From Anaerolineae bacterium (lineage in GTDB: Bacteria; Chloroflexota; Anaerolineae; 4572-78; J111): a DNA stretch of 64,000 nt. Below, piece after piece: positions 27,686 to 35,599 of the stretch. The position numbers and the translations under genes are program-made. Every line of letters begins with the position of its first letter. Within the stretch, counting starts at the first letter, position 1. Under the pieces are notes generated by a model, which saw only the letters and a program-made list of their open reading frames with translations, was not told where the DNA came from and did no database searches. The stretch is taken from contig JAJVIM010000005.1 of the NCBI GenBank assembly GCA_022071955.1, forward strand, positions 186,001 through 250,000. Direction: 5' to 3'.

Positions 27686-29459
27686 TGTTTTCTAACTCTG
27701 CGATCATACCTTCGATGAACTTGAATCCGCCGCGCCAGAAATCGGCGTTGGCAATATCGATGCCGGCTTCGGTGAGAATGTGGTTGGGGTTGGCCGAACC
27801 GCCATACGCCAAAATTTTCAGCAGGCTCGGTTTAAAGCTGTCGCCTTCGTTTTTGTAACGCTGATACAGCGACAGCGCCAGCAATTGGCCAAAACTGTAG
27901 GCGTAGCAGTAAAACGGGGTGTGATAAATGTGCGGAATGCAAATCCACTCGCGCTGAAAGTCATCGCTTAAATCCAGCGAATCGCCAAATTGCTGCCGCA
28001 AGTTGGCCAGATAAAGCTGGTTCAGGTCATGCATAGCCGCCCCTTTGTCAATCAGGGCGTGGGCCTCGCGCTCAAAAATAACAAAATAGGCCTGGCGCAG
28101 CACTGTGGCATACGAGTCGTCAATTGACTCCACCAGTAAATCGCGGCGCAGCAGCGGGTCAGTTTCTTCGGCCAGCATGCGGTCCATCAGCAGCATTTCG
28201 GCAAACACCGAAGCGGTTTCGGCCAGCGGCAGCGCCGATTGAAAGGTGAGCACCGAATGGTGAGCGGCCATCATGGCGTGGATGGCGTGGCCCAGTTCGT
28301 GCGCCAGCGTGGCCACCTCGCGCGGCTCGCCGGTGAAGTTGCTCAGCACCCACGGCGTCATCCCCGGCAAAATGCTGGCGCAAAACGCGCCACTGCGCTT
28401 GTTGGCCCGGATTTCGGCGTCGATGTGGCCGTCGTCAAATACGCGCCGGGCCTGCTGGCCAAAGACCGGCGAAAACTTGTGCAGGCTGTCGAGCACAATG
28501 TCAACGGCGTCGGCGTAGGCCACCTTTTGGGCCGATGATTTACTGAGCGGCGCGTACAAATCATACCGGCGTAGTTTGGGCATTTCCAGCCAGCCGGCTT
28601 TTAACCGGAAATAGCGCTGAAAAACCGGCGCTTGCTCAATACAAACATCAAGCAGGGTGTTGACCACTGTGTCCGGGATATCGTTGGCCAGGTTGCGTAC
28701 CGCGATGGGCGACCCAATCCGGCGCAGTTTGATGTTTTCTGCGGCCCAGTCGCGCACCCGGTGAATATAAATTTGCGACAGCACGGCATCCTGCTCGCCG
28801 TACACCCGGTACAACTCCTGGTAGGCCGCGGCGCGGATGTCTGCCGAGGGGTGGCGTACGTAGGCCATCAGCTCGCCGCGGGTCAGCTCTTTGGCTTCGC
28901 CATCAACGTTAAGTTTAAACACAAATTTGTTGGTAATCATATCGTACAGGGTGTTGATGGCGTTGATCCCGTTAACATCTTTGATGTTGATGACTTTTTC
29001 TTCCGGCTCCGACAGGGTGTGATCCTTGAACAAGCGTTCTATTTCCAAACTGTAGGCAGCATCGCCGGCGTAGGGGAGTAGGCGGCTGGCCGCGGCGTCG
29101 TCCAGCGATTTCCACCACAAATTGACAAACAGCATCCGGTTGAAGGCATTGGTGAGAATCTGTTCCATGCGGCCCATAAATGCCAGCGCCGCCTGATTTT
29201 GGGTGTCTTCAGAAAACCAGAGCTGGCCGTAGCTGCTCAACCGATGAACCAGCTCGGCGCTGCGTTCCATTTTTTGGACCAATGCGGCAAATTCCTGGCC
29301 GTCGATCTCTGCGGACAGAGCCGGACGAACAGCCTCGATGGCAGCCACCACGGTTTCAAGCTCCTGAATGGCGGTTTCCACCGCCGCCGAGTCCGGCGCG
29401 GGGAAAAGTGCAGATAGAGACCAGCGGGTTGGCTGGTACTGGGTCGCAGGCGTTGTCAT
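27678..29459 (-). CDS. pepF: M3-family oligoendopeptidase (PepF type)
   Basis: A 593-residue zinc peptidase. The catalytic HExxH lies in ATLAHELGHAIH (H387-H391), with the third ligand in ETASVFAEML about 25 residues later. The N-terminal helical domain (about 1-200) is typical of PepF/M3B oligoendopeptidases, which cut short peptides in the cytoplasm. Length fits the family. ATG 29459 is used; the codon before it is TTG. It is the first gene of a minus-strand series with the channel and TrkA genes. Confidence 0.9.
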   Translation of the reverse strand: MTTPATQYQPTRWSLSALFPAPDSAAVETAIQELETVVAAIEAVRPALSAEIDGQEFAALVQKMERSAELVHRLSSYGQLWFSEDTQNQAALAFMGRMEQILTNAFNRMLFVNLWWKSLDDAAASRLLPYAGDAAYSLEIERLFKDHTLSEPEEKVINIKDVNGINAINTLYDMITNKFVFKLNVDGEAKELTRGELMAYVRHPSADIRAAAYQELYRVYGEQDAVLSQIYIHRVRDWAAENIKLRRIGSPIAVRNLANDIPDTVVNTLLDVCIEQAPVFQRYFRLKAGWLEMPKLRRYDLYAPLSKSSAQKVAYADAVDIVLDSLHKFSPVFGQQARRVFDDGHIDAEIRANKRSGAFCASILPGMTPWVLSNFTGEPREVATLAHELGHAIHAMMAAHHSVLTFQSALPLAETASVFAEMLLMDRMLAEETDPLLRRDLLVESIDDSYATVLRQAYFVIFEREAHALIDKGAAMHDLNQLYLANLRQQFGDSLDLSDDFQREWICIPHIYHTPFYCYAYSFGQLLALSLYQRYKNEGDSFKPSLLKILAYGGSANPNHILTEAGIDIANADFWRGGFKFIEGMIAELENSA

Positions 29460-29530
29460 CAAAAACCCTCCCGATTTTCGTATAGTAGTTTAACGCAGAA
29501 TTTTTTGTCGCTACGTATCAAGCAGGGGAC

Positions 29531-30346
29531 TCACTCAAGAATAAACTTTTCAATGGCTACGGCCACACCATCGTTATCAACATTGGGGGCTATCCAGTCG
29601 GCCAACTCTTTGAGCGCGTCCGGCGCGTGGCCCATAGCCACCCGCGTGCCGGCAACTTTGAAGATACCAATATCGTTGTATGAGTCACCAATAACCAGGG
29701 TTTCGCGCAGATCAACGCCAATGTAATCCACCATCTCTCGCAGCGCGCCAGCTTTCGACACCGTGCGGGAGATCACATTGCCAAAGTAGATACCGTTGCT
29801 GGGGTCAAGGCTCCAGGCTACCTTGCACAGTTGCTCCATCTCTTCGGTCAGCAAATCCGCGCGGATTTTTTCATCCGGGTTGGCGGCCAGTACCTGGCTT
29901 TTGACCACTTTAACCCGGTTAACCAGGCTCATCAAATCGGTAACAAGCGGCTCGAGCTGGAGTTTGCGGCGCTGATGATCGGCCAGCGGCCCTTCACGCT
30001 CAATAAAATAGAAATCGTGGGCGTAAATCTCCAAAAAAAGATCAAGCTCACGCGACAGCTCGATGACTCGTTTGGTGGCTCGCGGCGGCAGCGCTTGCAG
30101 GTAAACAATTTCGTTAGATGGCCATTGGACGATGGCGGCGCCATCGAATACAATGTGTAGCCCGTCAAGCCCAAGTTGTCTGAACAAGTGGTAGCACGCT
30201 TCGGTGGCCCGGCCCGTGCCCAGAGCGACGGTGACGCCTTGTTGTTTGGCCGCTTCGACTGCGCGGGTGACGCGCGAGCTGGGATACGCGCCGTGGCCAA
30301 TCAAAGTCCCATCGACATCAAGAACAAGTAGTTTGTAGTTGGTCAT
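29531..30346 (-). CDS. Cof-type HAD-IIB phosphatase
   Basis: A 271-residue HAD-IIB hydrolase. Motif I is VLDVDGTL (about 8-15), motif II is ALGTGRA (about 41-47), and motif IV is VIGDSYNDIGIF. The large C2 cap lies between. Such enzymes dephosphorylate sugar phosphates, nucleotides or flavin mononucleotide. This is the last host gene before the dif-like site. Confidence 0.88.
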   Translation of the reverse strand: MTNYKLLVLDVDGTLIGHGAYPSSRVTRAVEAAKQQGVTVALGTGRATEACYHLFRQLGLDGLHIVFDGAAIVQWPSNEIVYLQALPPRATKRVIELSRELDLFLEIYAHDFYFIEREGPLADHQRRKLQLEPLVTDLMSLVNRVKVVKSQVLAANPDEKIRADLLTEEMEQLCKVAWSLDPSNGIYFGNVISRTVSKAGALREMVDYIGVDLRETLVIGDSYNDIGIFKVAGTRVAMGHAPDALKELADWIAPNVDNDGVAVAIEKFILE

Positions 30347-30443
30347 TCAGTTTCTCAATACATGAAGTTTTGTAATTATAGTGCAAAATAGTTAATCGCA
30401 CATAAATTGGGCACGAAAATCGATTTTTGGCTAGAAATTTTTT

Positions 30444-30471
30444 ACTTCGGATAAGAATAATTATGCGTAGT
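30444..30471 (+). other. Candidate dif (XerC/XerD) site, left boundary of mobile element
   Basis: The 28 bases divide as ACTTCGGATAA, GAATAA, TTATGCGTAGT. The outer 11-base arms are near-complements (nine of eleven), the layout and core (CG-x-ATAA / TTATG) of bacterial dif sites. The hexamer plus right arm recurs at 41303-41319. Confidence 0.6.
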
Positions 30472-30492
30472 AAAATCTCAGCCGGGCCACCC

Positions 30493-30861
30493 TCACGTTT
30501 TGTGTATTTCGATGCTGATCAGCTCAAAGGACCAGCGCGAAAACGCCTTTTTAAGCCATTTTAGGGCTATTTCGGCCAACTCCCCCCGAAATCTGCTTTT
30601 AATTGTCCAGCCGTCCATATCCCGATTAAGATCGCCCCAGCCGTTGTCATCGTATTTCACGACTAAAACAACCACAATCGCGGACGGAACCCGGACAAAC
30701 GCGGACGAATCGCGGACAAGTACCTCGGAAAGCGGACGCTTCGCGGACAAAGCCGGATATTTCACGGACAATCGTTCATACCGCTTCCGGCAACGTTCAG
30801 AACACCAGTCCCGCTGGTTGCCGGTCAGGGGTTTATCACACGCCAGGCAGAACCCGATCAT
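30493..30861 (-). CDS. Small zinc-finger protein of the mobile element
   Basis: A 122-residue protein with an N-terminal treble-clef-like zinc finger (CLACDKPLTGNQRDWCSERC: two CxxC/CxxxC pairs, C5, C8, C20, C24) and a C-terminal part of unknown fold. The stretch between (about 35-65) is encoded by iterated GTCCGCG-type repeats and looks like a repeat expansion, so the reading there may not be conserved. It is the last gene of the eight-gene operon, seven bases after the nuclease gene. The finger resembles that of the first operon gene at 34741. Confidence 0.5.
   Translation of the reverse strand: MIGFCLACDKPLTGNQRDWCSERCRKRYERLSVKYPALSAKRPLSEVLVRDSSAFVRVPSAIVVVLVVKYDDNGWGDLNRDMDGWTIKSRFRGELAEIALKWLKKAFSRWSFELISIEIHKT
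30679..30770. repeat. Iterated CGCGGAC repeats within a coding sequence
   Basis: CGCGGAC occurs at 30679, 30700, 30711 and 30742, with variants CCGGAC, AGCGGAC and ACGGAC between, spaced about 10-11 bases. Confidence 0.7.
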
Positions 30862-30868
30862 ATCGATT

Positions 30869-31378
30869 TCACATCAACGCTAATTGGACCGGATGCGGGG
30901 GCGCGGCCTCGACGGCAAGCCGTAACACGTCCCACGCTTCCAGATAGGCCGCCCATTGGCCGCTGTACCGCTCAACCTGGTATTGGGTTATGGCGACCTG
31001 TGTTCGCCGGCCAATGGCTACTTTAGGTATCACAAAATGGTGATCTGTGCCATTGACGGCCACAAACAGCAGCACGTCATAATCACCATTCCTGATGGTG
31101 CCCTGGTAGCGGCCGGGCCATCCCGGCATGGATACCCAGTTAGCAGCCTTGATCTCAACCCGCACGCCGGCAACCCACACGTCAAAGGGTGCCTGGTCAA
31201 CCGTAAGGTTGACAGGCCCATAGCTGGCGAGGAGCGGCAGCAGACGGGCCGTAACGGCCCGTTCAAAGATTTTACTTGCCCTGGGCCGCCCTGGTGCGTG
31301 CCTGGCCATCATTTCGCGCTGGCGCTGCTCGGCTCGCAGCTTTTGCACAATCGCTGTGGCCTCCCAATCACGACTCAT
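30869..31378 (-). CDS. PD-(D/E)xK-like nuclease of the mobile element
   Basis: A 169-residue protein. After a basic helical N terminus (about 1-45) comes a core with FDVWVAGVRVEIKAA, giving D66, E75 and K77 in the spacing of a PD-(D/E)xK nuclease active site. The following strands (YDVLLFVAV, HHFVIPKVAI) resemble the alpha-beta core of restriction-like or Holliday-junction-resolving nucleases. It overlaps the winged-helix gene by 11 bases. Likely a DNA-processing enzyme of the element; the specificity is unknown. Confidence 0.55.
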   Translation of the reverse strand: MSRDWEATAIVQKLRAEQRQREMMARHAPGRPRASKIFERAVTARLLPLLASYGPVNLTVDQAPFDVWVAGVRVEIKAANWVSMPGWPGRYQGTIRNGDYDVLLFVAVNGTDHHFVIPKVAIGRRTQVAITQYQVERYSGQWAAYLEAWDVLRLAVEAAPPHPVQLALM

Positions 31379-32180
31379 GGCCGTCCTCCTCTGGCCATTT
31401 GTAGGTCTTCAGCCAGGCGACATAGGCCACGCTTTCAGCGATCTCCGGCAGCTCCAGCTCGCCATAGTAGATACCCTCGTAAATCTGTTCGCGGGTCAGT
31501 CCCTCAGCTTCCAGGGCGGCCAGCAGTGTGTAACCCTGCGGCATTGGCAGGTTGCCCCGGATGCGATAGATCAACCGGCCGGCCGGGTTGCGAATTGGCC
31601 GGGCCGGCTCGCCGTCTTCACCGCGGGCGATCTCATAGCGGGTGTACCTGATCTGGTTTTGGATGCGAGCCAGCGGATATTTTGGTGTAAGAGCGATGTC
31701 CTGGGCTATCCGTTCGGTTCGGGATGTTTGCGACATTCCGAATTCGGTTAGCAGGGTTTGGTGCAAATCCTTCCGAACTTTACTTTCTGCGCCATGATCA
31801 TGTTCTTTCTCTGTTGATAAATTTAAATCAGGTATAGTGTTTAAAAGACCATGATCATGAACATGAGCTATACTTTTTGCAACAGGGCAGTAAACACGCC
31901 CCGTTGCCGATTCCACCAACTGAACTATTTGCCGTTCGGTGGCCCGTTTTAACCCATCTGCTACGCTCCGTTCTGATAGACCTGTCCACTCTACCAGGTC
32001 GCTAAAGGTGGGGTGCAGGCTTTCGATCCCGATCACCCCATCGTAGCCCAGCACGCACCCGATCACTTTCAGCTCAGCCAGGCTGGTGCAATCGTGGAGC
32101 CAGTTGAACCAATCGAGCGGGTAGACTACCCCCGTGGGGGGCGTAGCTCGTTCACTATGCGAAGCTGCTTTTTTACTCAT
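31368..32180 (-). CDS. Winged-helix replication/regulatory protein of the mobile element
   Basis: A 270-residue protein. Residues about 20-100 look like a winged helix (DCTSLAELKVIGCVLGYDG, SDLVEWTGLSERSVADGLKRA, then IVQLVESATGRVYCP). The helical C-terminal half (about 150-270) has a DnaD-like feel but no motif I trust. The start is ATG 32180 with a GGAGG site; the longer open frame upstream overlaps the previous gene. The operon context with a topoisomerase-like protein and a nuclease suggests a replication initiator or helper; this is inference. Confidence 0.5.
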   Translation of the reverse strand: MSKKAASHSERATPPTGVVYPLDWFNWLHDCTSLAELKVIGCVLGYDGVIGIESLHPTFSDLVEWTGLSERSVADGLKRATERQIVQLVESATGRVYCPVAKSIAHVHDHGLLNTIPDLNLSTEKEHDHGAESKVRKDLHQTLLTEFGMSQTSRTERIAQDIALTPKYPLARIQNQIRYTRYEIARGEDGEPARPIRNPAGRLIYRIRGNLPMPQGYTLLAALEAEGLTREQIYEGIYYGELELPEIAESVAYVAWLKTYKWPEEDGHES

Positions 32181-33717
32181 CTTCAACCTCCGCCAACCAA
32201 TCAGCCAACTCGGTGAAGTCTGAGGAGCGGTAAGCATGGTATGACGCGAGCTGATCGAAGTAGCCACGCTGGCTATGATAAAGCACCCCGTTTACAGCCA
32301 CGGAGGGGCCTTCTGGCAGCGGATACTCGGCTTCGGCGTCAATATCAACCTGGTTTAGTAACTCTGACACCTTGCCGTTCAACTGTTCGGCCCTGGCATT
32401 CAACACGCCGAATTCGGCGTCAAGCTCTTGCGCTTGCGCCGCAAATGGTTCAACAACCTCGTCAAAGTCTGCCCGCATTTCCCCCCATTTAGCGTAAAGC
32501 TCATCATATTGAGCTTCCAGCTCCTTAACCTCGCCGGCAAAATGGTCCTCGATGATCTCGTCACGCAACTTGGCCAGGCGATTGTCCAGTTCGCGGCGCT
32601 GGTCCATTGCCTTCCAGTACAGCTCCGGGTCGTAGTATTCCAGGATTTTAGCCTCGACAATGGCCTGCGCGGCCGTTACCCGCTCGTCGCGAGCGAACAT
32701 CGCGTTCAACTCGACCGCGCCGCCAAAACGCCGCTCCCATTCATCCTTGCGGGCGTCACTGTCCTTGACCGGGGCCGGGGGCAAGTTGTACCGCAAAACC
32801 TGCTCTTCGGTCAGCATGATCGGTTCCAGGGTGATGTCCAGGTCATCAAAGCCGTGGTTACGGACAAAATGCTCCAGCTTGCGCGCCACAGCGACCGGCA
32901 TATTAAAGCCGCTGGGGTCAAAGTCGCTGATGTACAGCAGCTTCGCCGGCCGGCCGGCGCGCCGGACCCGCTCACAAAAGCGGTAGGTGGTGGTGATGCT
33001 CATATCGCCCACGCCCGGCACAAAGTTGACCCGGTACTTCTGGCAGATCGGCAAAAACACGTCTTCACCCTCCGATTTCTCAACCCAGATTTCAAGGTGA
33101 TACGGCTGTTCGATGCCGTGATAGCCCTTTACCTCAAAGTCAGGCAGCCAAGCCAGTTCTTCGGGCAAGTCGGGCAGTTCGGGCATATCCGGGGTAACAA
33201 CCGGCTCAAAGTCATCTGTGATGCCATAGCCGGGGGTGGGGTCGTCGTAGAATTCGTCGTTGGGGTCCTGCCAGCGGGCATACAGGCTAAACGTGGCCTC
33301 TTTGGCCCGGTTATCCACAAAGGCGGTAATCGGCACCAGGTTTAACCAGCGGGCCTGTTTGGCCGCTTCGGTCAGCCATTCCCAGCAGCGGTCATAGTTT
33401 TCGTAGTGGGTGAATTCGATCTGTTTCCGGCGGCCGTCCGCATCGGTGATAGTGGTTGTCAGTTTGAGCGGCAGCTCCCGCTCATAATCGGGTAAATCCA
33501 GAATGCGGTAATGGACCCGGCGCAAGTGCAGCCCTTCCCCGCCGCCGATCTTGCGGTAAATGCTGGCAAACCAGTAGGCGTCCCTTTTCTGGCTGGGTGA
33601 GCCGCTATAGAAGGGGTCGTTCTTGGGAGCCAACACAATCAGGTCTTTGGTGCTAACACTGACACCTTGCCGTCTTAATTCTCTGGCATAGCCTTTGAGA
33701 AACTCATAGTTGATCAT
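32173..33717 (-). CDS. Spo11/TopoVI-A-like TOPRIM protein
   Basis: A 514-residue protein. An N-terminal winged-helix-like region (about 30-90, with YWFASIYRKIGG and VHYRILDLPDY) precedes a TOPRIM-type fold: the acidic EIWVEKSEG near residue 222 and the metal pair in LLYISDFDPSGF (about 261-272). This order is that of Spo11/topoisomerase VI A subunits, although I cannot point to the catalytic tyrosine with certainty. The C-terminal part is a coiled coil (about 390-480, alternating Glu/Leu/Lys). The start is ATG 33717 after GGAGGA, overlapping the previous gene by four bases. No TopoVI-B partner is in the element. A role in DNA nicking or replication of the element is likely. Confidence 0.6.
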   Translation of the reverse strand: MINYEFLKGYARELRRQGVSVSTKDLIVLAPKNDPFYSGSPSQKRDAYWFASIYRKIGGGEGLHLRRVHYRILDLPDYERELPLKLTTTITDADGRRKQIEFTHYENYDRCWEWLTEAAKQARWLNLVPITAFVDNRAKEATFSLYARWQDPNDEFYDDPTPGYGITDDFEPVVTPDMPELPDLPEELAWLPDFEVKGYHGIEQPYHLEIWVEKSEGEDVFLPICQKYRVNFVPGVGDMSITTTYRFCERVRRAGRPAKLLYISDFDPSGFNMPVAVARKLEHFVRNHGFDDLDITLEPIMLTEEQVLRYNLPPAPVKDSDARKDEWERRFGGAVELNAMFARDERVTAAQAIVEAKILEYYDPELYWKAMDQRRELDNRLAKLRDEIIEDHFAGEVKELEAQYDELYAKWGEMRADFDEVVEPFAAQAQELDAEFGVLNARAEQLNGKVSELLNQVDIDAEAEYPLPEGPSVAVNGVLYHSQRGYFDQLASYHAYRSSDFTELADWLAEVEDE

Positions 33718-34073
33718 CGGTATTCCTCCCGGATGCGTTGCAAAGCCGCGTCGAACTCGGCGCGGGTCAGTTTGGCCACAAAGTAAAAGGCGTGATTGCT
33801 GCCCAGTTCCCCATCGGGGCACAGCTCCGAATACCAGCGCCCAAATTTGGTGGGGCCGTCGCTGGGGTATTCATCATCGGCCAACAGCTCGCCAAAGATG
33901 TTGAGGTTCCAGTTGGGGTCATAGGTTTGGACATAATCACCGGGGCCGGTAGCCAACTGCCATTCTTTAGTGGCCTTGTCCAGTTGTTTGCGGTTTTCGG
34001 CCAGCTTGCGAGCGTATTGCAGGAACTCGTCAAAACTGTCGAAGCCAATGATTAAATCTTGGAGGTTACGCAT
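33714..34073 (-). CDS. Hypothetical protein of the mobile element
   Basis: A 119-residue soluble protein. The N-terminal half is helical and highly charged (FDEFLQYARKLAENRKQLDKATKEW); the second half is mixed. No family is recognised. ATG 34073 is preferred to 34079 because GGAGGA lies at a proper distance. It overlaps the genes on both sides (eight and four bases). Confidence 0.5.
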   Translation of the reverse strand: MRNLQDLIIGFDSFDEFLQYARKLAENRKQLDKATKEWQLATGPGDYVQTYDPNWNLNIFGELLADDEYPSDGPTKFGRWYSELCPDGELGSNHAFYFVAKLTRAEFDAALQRIREEYR

Positions 34074-34455
34074 GGCCATTCCTCCGCGCCGGCAGGAATT
34101 TCAGGTATATCCGGCTTTCAAGCTGTTTGGGGGGACGGCAGGGGTAGGGCCGCGAGCGTTCAACCAGCTCCCAGCCCTTTGTGTTGGCGTATTTACGCAA
34201 GGCGGCGGTCAGATCATCGGCCATATCTTCGGTGATCTCGCTATCACACCAGACCCGGACCATGATCATTTTGGTGGCCGGTTCGGCCTCTTCCTGGGGA
34301 TAAAAATCCCAGCGCTTGCGGGTCGAGTCCCAAAACCAGCCGGCGCTTTGCAGCAGCTCGTAAAGCTCTTCCTGGTTGCGCGTGCCGGCCGCGTTTAGCC
34401 TGGCGTTGTGGGCGGCATCGACGGCCGCGGCGTACTTGGCGGTCATCTTAGGCAT
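34066..34455 (-). CDS. Hypothetical protein of the mobile element
   Basis: A 129-residue protein with a basic N terminus, ELLQSAGWFWDSTRKRWDFYP near the middle, then an alternating strand/helix part. I do not recognise it. The start is ATG 34455 preceded by GAGGAGG; the longer frame upstream is a shadow of the preceding gene. It overlaps both neighbours by eight bases. Confidence 0.5.
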   Translation of the reverse strand: MPKMTAKYAAAVDAAHNARLNAAGTRNQEELYELLQSAGWFWDSTRKRWDFYPQEEAEPATKMIMVRVWCDSEITEDMADDLTAALRKYANTKGWELVERSRPYPCRPPKQLESRIYLKFLPARRNGHA

Positions 34456-34744
34456 TGCCGGCCTCCTCGCTGGCCGGGTCGCCCCGATACCATTCGACGC
34501 GGTTGCCCAGCTCCGGGTCCGCAACGATCTGGCCCAGCACGGGCACAAAGCCAAATTCAGGGGCAATGATAGCCTGTGTGGGCCGGGCAAAACGGGGGTC
34601 GCCTTCCAGCACGGCAAAGATGTCGAGCAGCAGGCAATCGGCCACGTCGGCAAAGTCGCCGACGGCGGCCGGGTCTTCCGCGCCAAACACCGTTACGACC
34701 GTTTGGGCCGCTTCCAGAATTTGCAGCTTGGTATAGGCTTTCAT
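34448..34744 (-). CDS. Hypothetical protein of the mobile element
   Basis: A 98-residue acidic protein, mostly helical at the N terminus (KAYTKLQILEAAQTVVTVFG). It has no recognised motif. The start overlaps the stop of the zinc-finger gene by four bases (ATGA), so translation is probably coupled. Confidence 0.5.
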   Translation of the reverse strand: MKAYTKLQILEAAQTVVTVFGAEDPAAVGDFADVADCLLLDIFAVLEGDPRFARPTQAIIAPEFGFVPVLGQIVADPELGNRVEWYRGDPASEEAGNA

Positions 34745-34983
34745 CGCTGCGCCTCTTTGGCGGCCTTGAGCGCGGCCAGCAGCTTGCGGGCGCGGTAGGC
34801 CTTACTCTGGCAACTGCGCGAGCAGTATTCGGGCACCGGCCCTCTTTTGTTTTCCGGGTGGAAAAGCTGGTTACAGTACCGGCATTTGGTGCCGATCTTC
34901 CGCGCTACCCGCAAGGGGTAATGCTGCGGTTTGGGGCGTATGGGGGTTACGCGCCCAGGCGAAAAGTTAGAATTTTGAAGCAT
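34741..34983 (-). CDS. Small zinc-finger protein, first gene of the element operon
   Basis: An 80-residue basic protein with a treble-clef-type finger (CRYCNQLFHP...CSRSC) and a basic C-terminal helix (KAYRARKLLAALKAAKEAQR), suggesting nucleic-acid binding. The start is ATG 34983 with AAAGGAG; the longer frame runs through the leader hairpin and is rejected. The ribosome site can pair with the leader loop (see the 34984-35176 entry), so this gene is the probable target of leader control. Confidence 0.6.
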   Translation of the reverse strand: MLQNSNFSPGRVTPIRPKPQHYPLRVARKIGTKCRYCNQLFHPENKRGPVPEYCSRSCQSKAYRARKLLAALKAAKEAQR

Positions 34984-35176
34984 GGCGGACTCCTTTAGTA
35001 TAATACTGCGTAAACAAAAAGCCCGCGCCGTTCTAGGTAGGAGTCCGCCAAGACCACTTGACCTTAAGAACAGTGCGGGCTTTTTGCTCGCAAGTATGTT
35101 TTTACTTGTGACCAACGGTCAAGTGGATAGTCTGGCGGACTAAAGACATCATACCACGCCAAAACCCCACACGCAA
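34984..35176 (-). promoter_or_regulatory. Leader RNA with mutually exclusive hairpins, and its promoter
   Basis: On the minus strand: promoter TTGCGT (35176-35171), 17-base spacer, TATGAT (35153-35148). The leader begins with segment A (35141-35117). It then has a terminator-like stem (arms 35085-35067 and 35034-35016, GCCCGC core with a U-run) whose loop holds segment B (35063-35040). B complements A (10 and 8 bases) and also the ribosome site GGAGTCCGCC (34993-34984, 10 of 10). The pairings exclude one another. Complementarity is seen; a switching role is inferred. Confidence 0.6.
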
Positions 35177-35208
35177 ATTCAACATCATAATTCAACGCAA
35201 TTCCCCCG

Positions 35209-35258
35209 GTCTTATGTAACAGCTTGCCGCCGCTCGCCGCCAACCTGTTACATAAGAC
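35209..35258. repeat. Perfect 14-bp inverted repeat upstream of the element operon promoter
   Basis: GTCTTATGTAACAG at 35209-35222 and its exact complement at 35245-35258, with a 22-base centre containing two GCCGCC copies. It lies about 33 bases upstream of the -35 box, so a protein-binding site is more likely than a terminator. Confidence 0.6.
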
Positions 35259-35265
35259 GGCAAAG

Positions 35266-35286
35266 AAAAACCCCCTTAATCGGGGG
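35266..35286 (-). terminator. Intrinsic terminator overlapping the DUF6788-like gene stop
   Basis: On the minus strand CCCCC-GATTAA-GGGGG followed by TTTTT. The stop codon of the gene ending at 35276 lies inside the loop. Confidence 0.75.
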
Positions 35287-35575
35287 CAATCAGCTTAAAA
35301 TCCTTGCCGATGTATTTGCTTACCAGGCGCTTGCCGCGGCGGAAGTAGGCGTACCAGTAGGGGCCGTGGGGGCATTTGCGGCAGGTGGCCTTGCCGCACT
35401 TTACCCGCTCCAGTTGGTAACTCACGCTGCCCACCTGTTTCACGGCCACCACTTCCCGGCCCGGCTTTTCGATCAGCGGCAGGGCCGCTTGCTGGGCCAG
35501 TAAGGTGTCGATGTAGCGATTGACCAGCCGCCGCTGCTGGCTGTTCAGTTCGGGCCATCTGTCCGGGCACTCCAC
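35276..35575 (-). CDS. DUF6788-like small protein
   Basis: A 99-residue protein with a helical N terminus and a Cys/His-rich C-terminal core (VKCGKATCRKCPHGPYWYAYF, then GKRLVSKYIGKD). This is the pattern of small DUF6788-type proteins, often seen beside recombinases and repeats in mobile contexts. Function unknown; the cysteines may bind zinc. The start is GTG 35575 behind a GGGGGTAGTAGTA stretch. It ends in an intrinsic terminator. Confidence 0.55.
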   Translation of the reverse strand: MECPDRWPELNSQQRRLVNRYIDTLLAQQAALPLIEKPGREVVAVKQVGSVSYQLERVKCGKATCRKCPHGPYWYAYFRRGKRLVSKYIGKDFKLIAPD

Positions 35576-35599
35576 TACTACTACCCCCTTTCTGCCCGC

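Noticed and set aside
30347-30492. tRNA gene as attachment site of the element
   Set aside because: No cloverleaf or T-loop sequence is present at either boundary; the dif-like arms explain the repeat better.
32428-33345. 305-residue plus-strand open frame
   Set aside because: Antisense to the TOPRIM protein gene, which has a good start and operon overlap.
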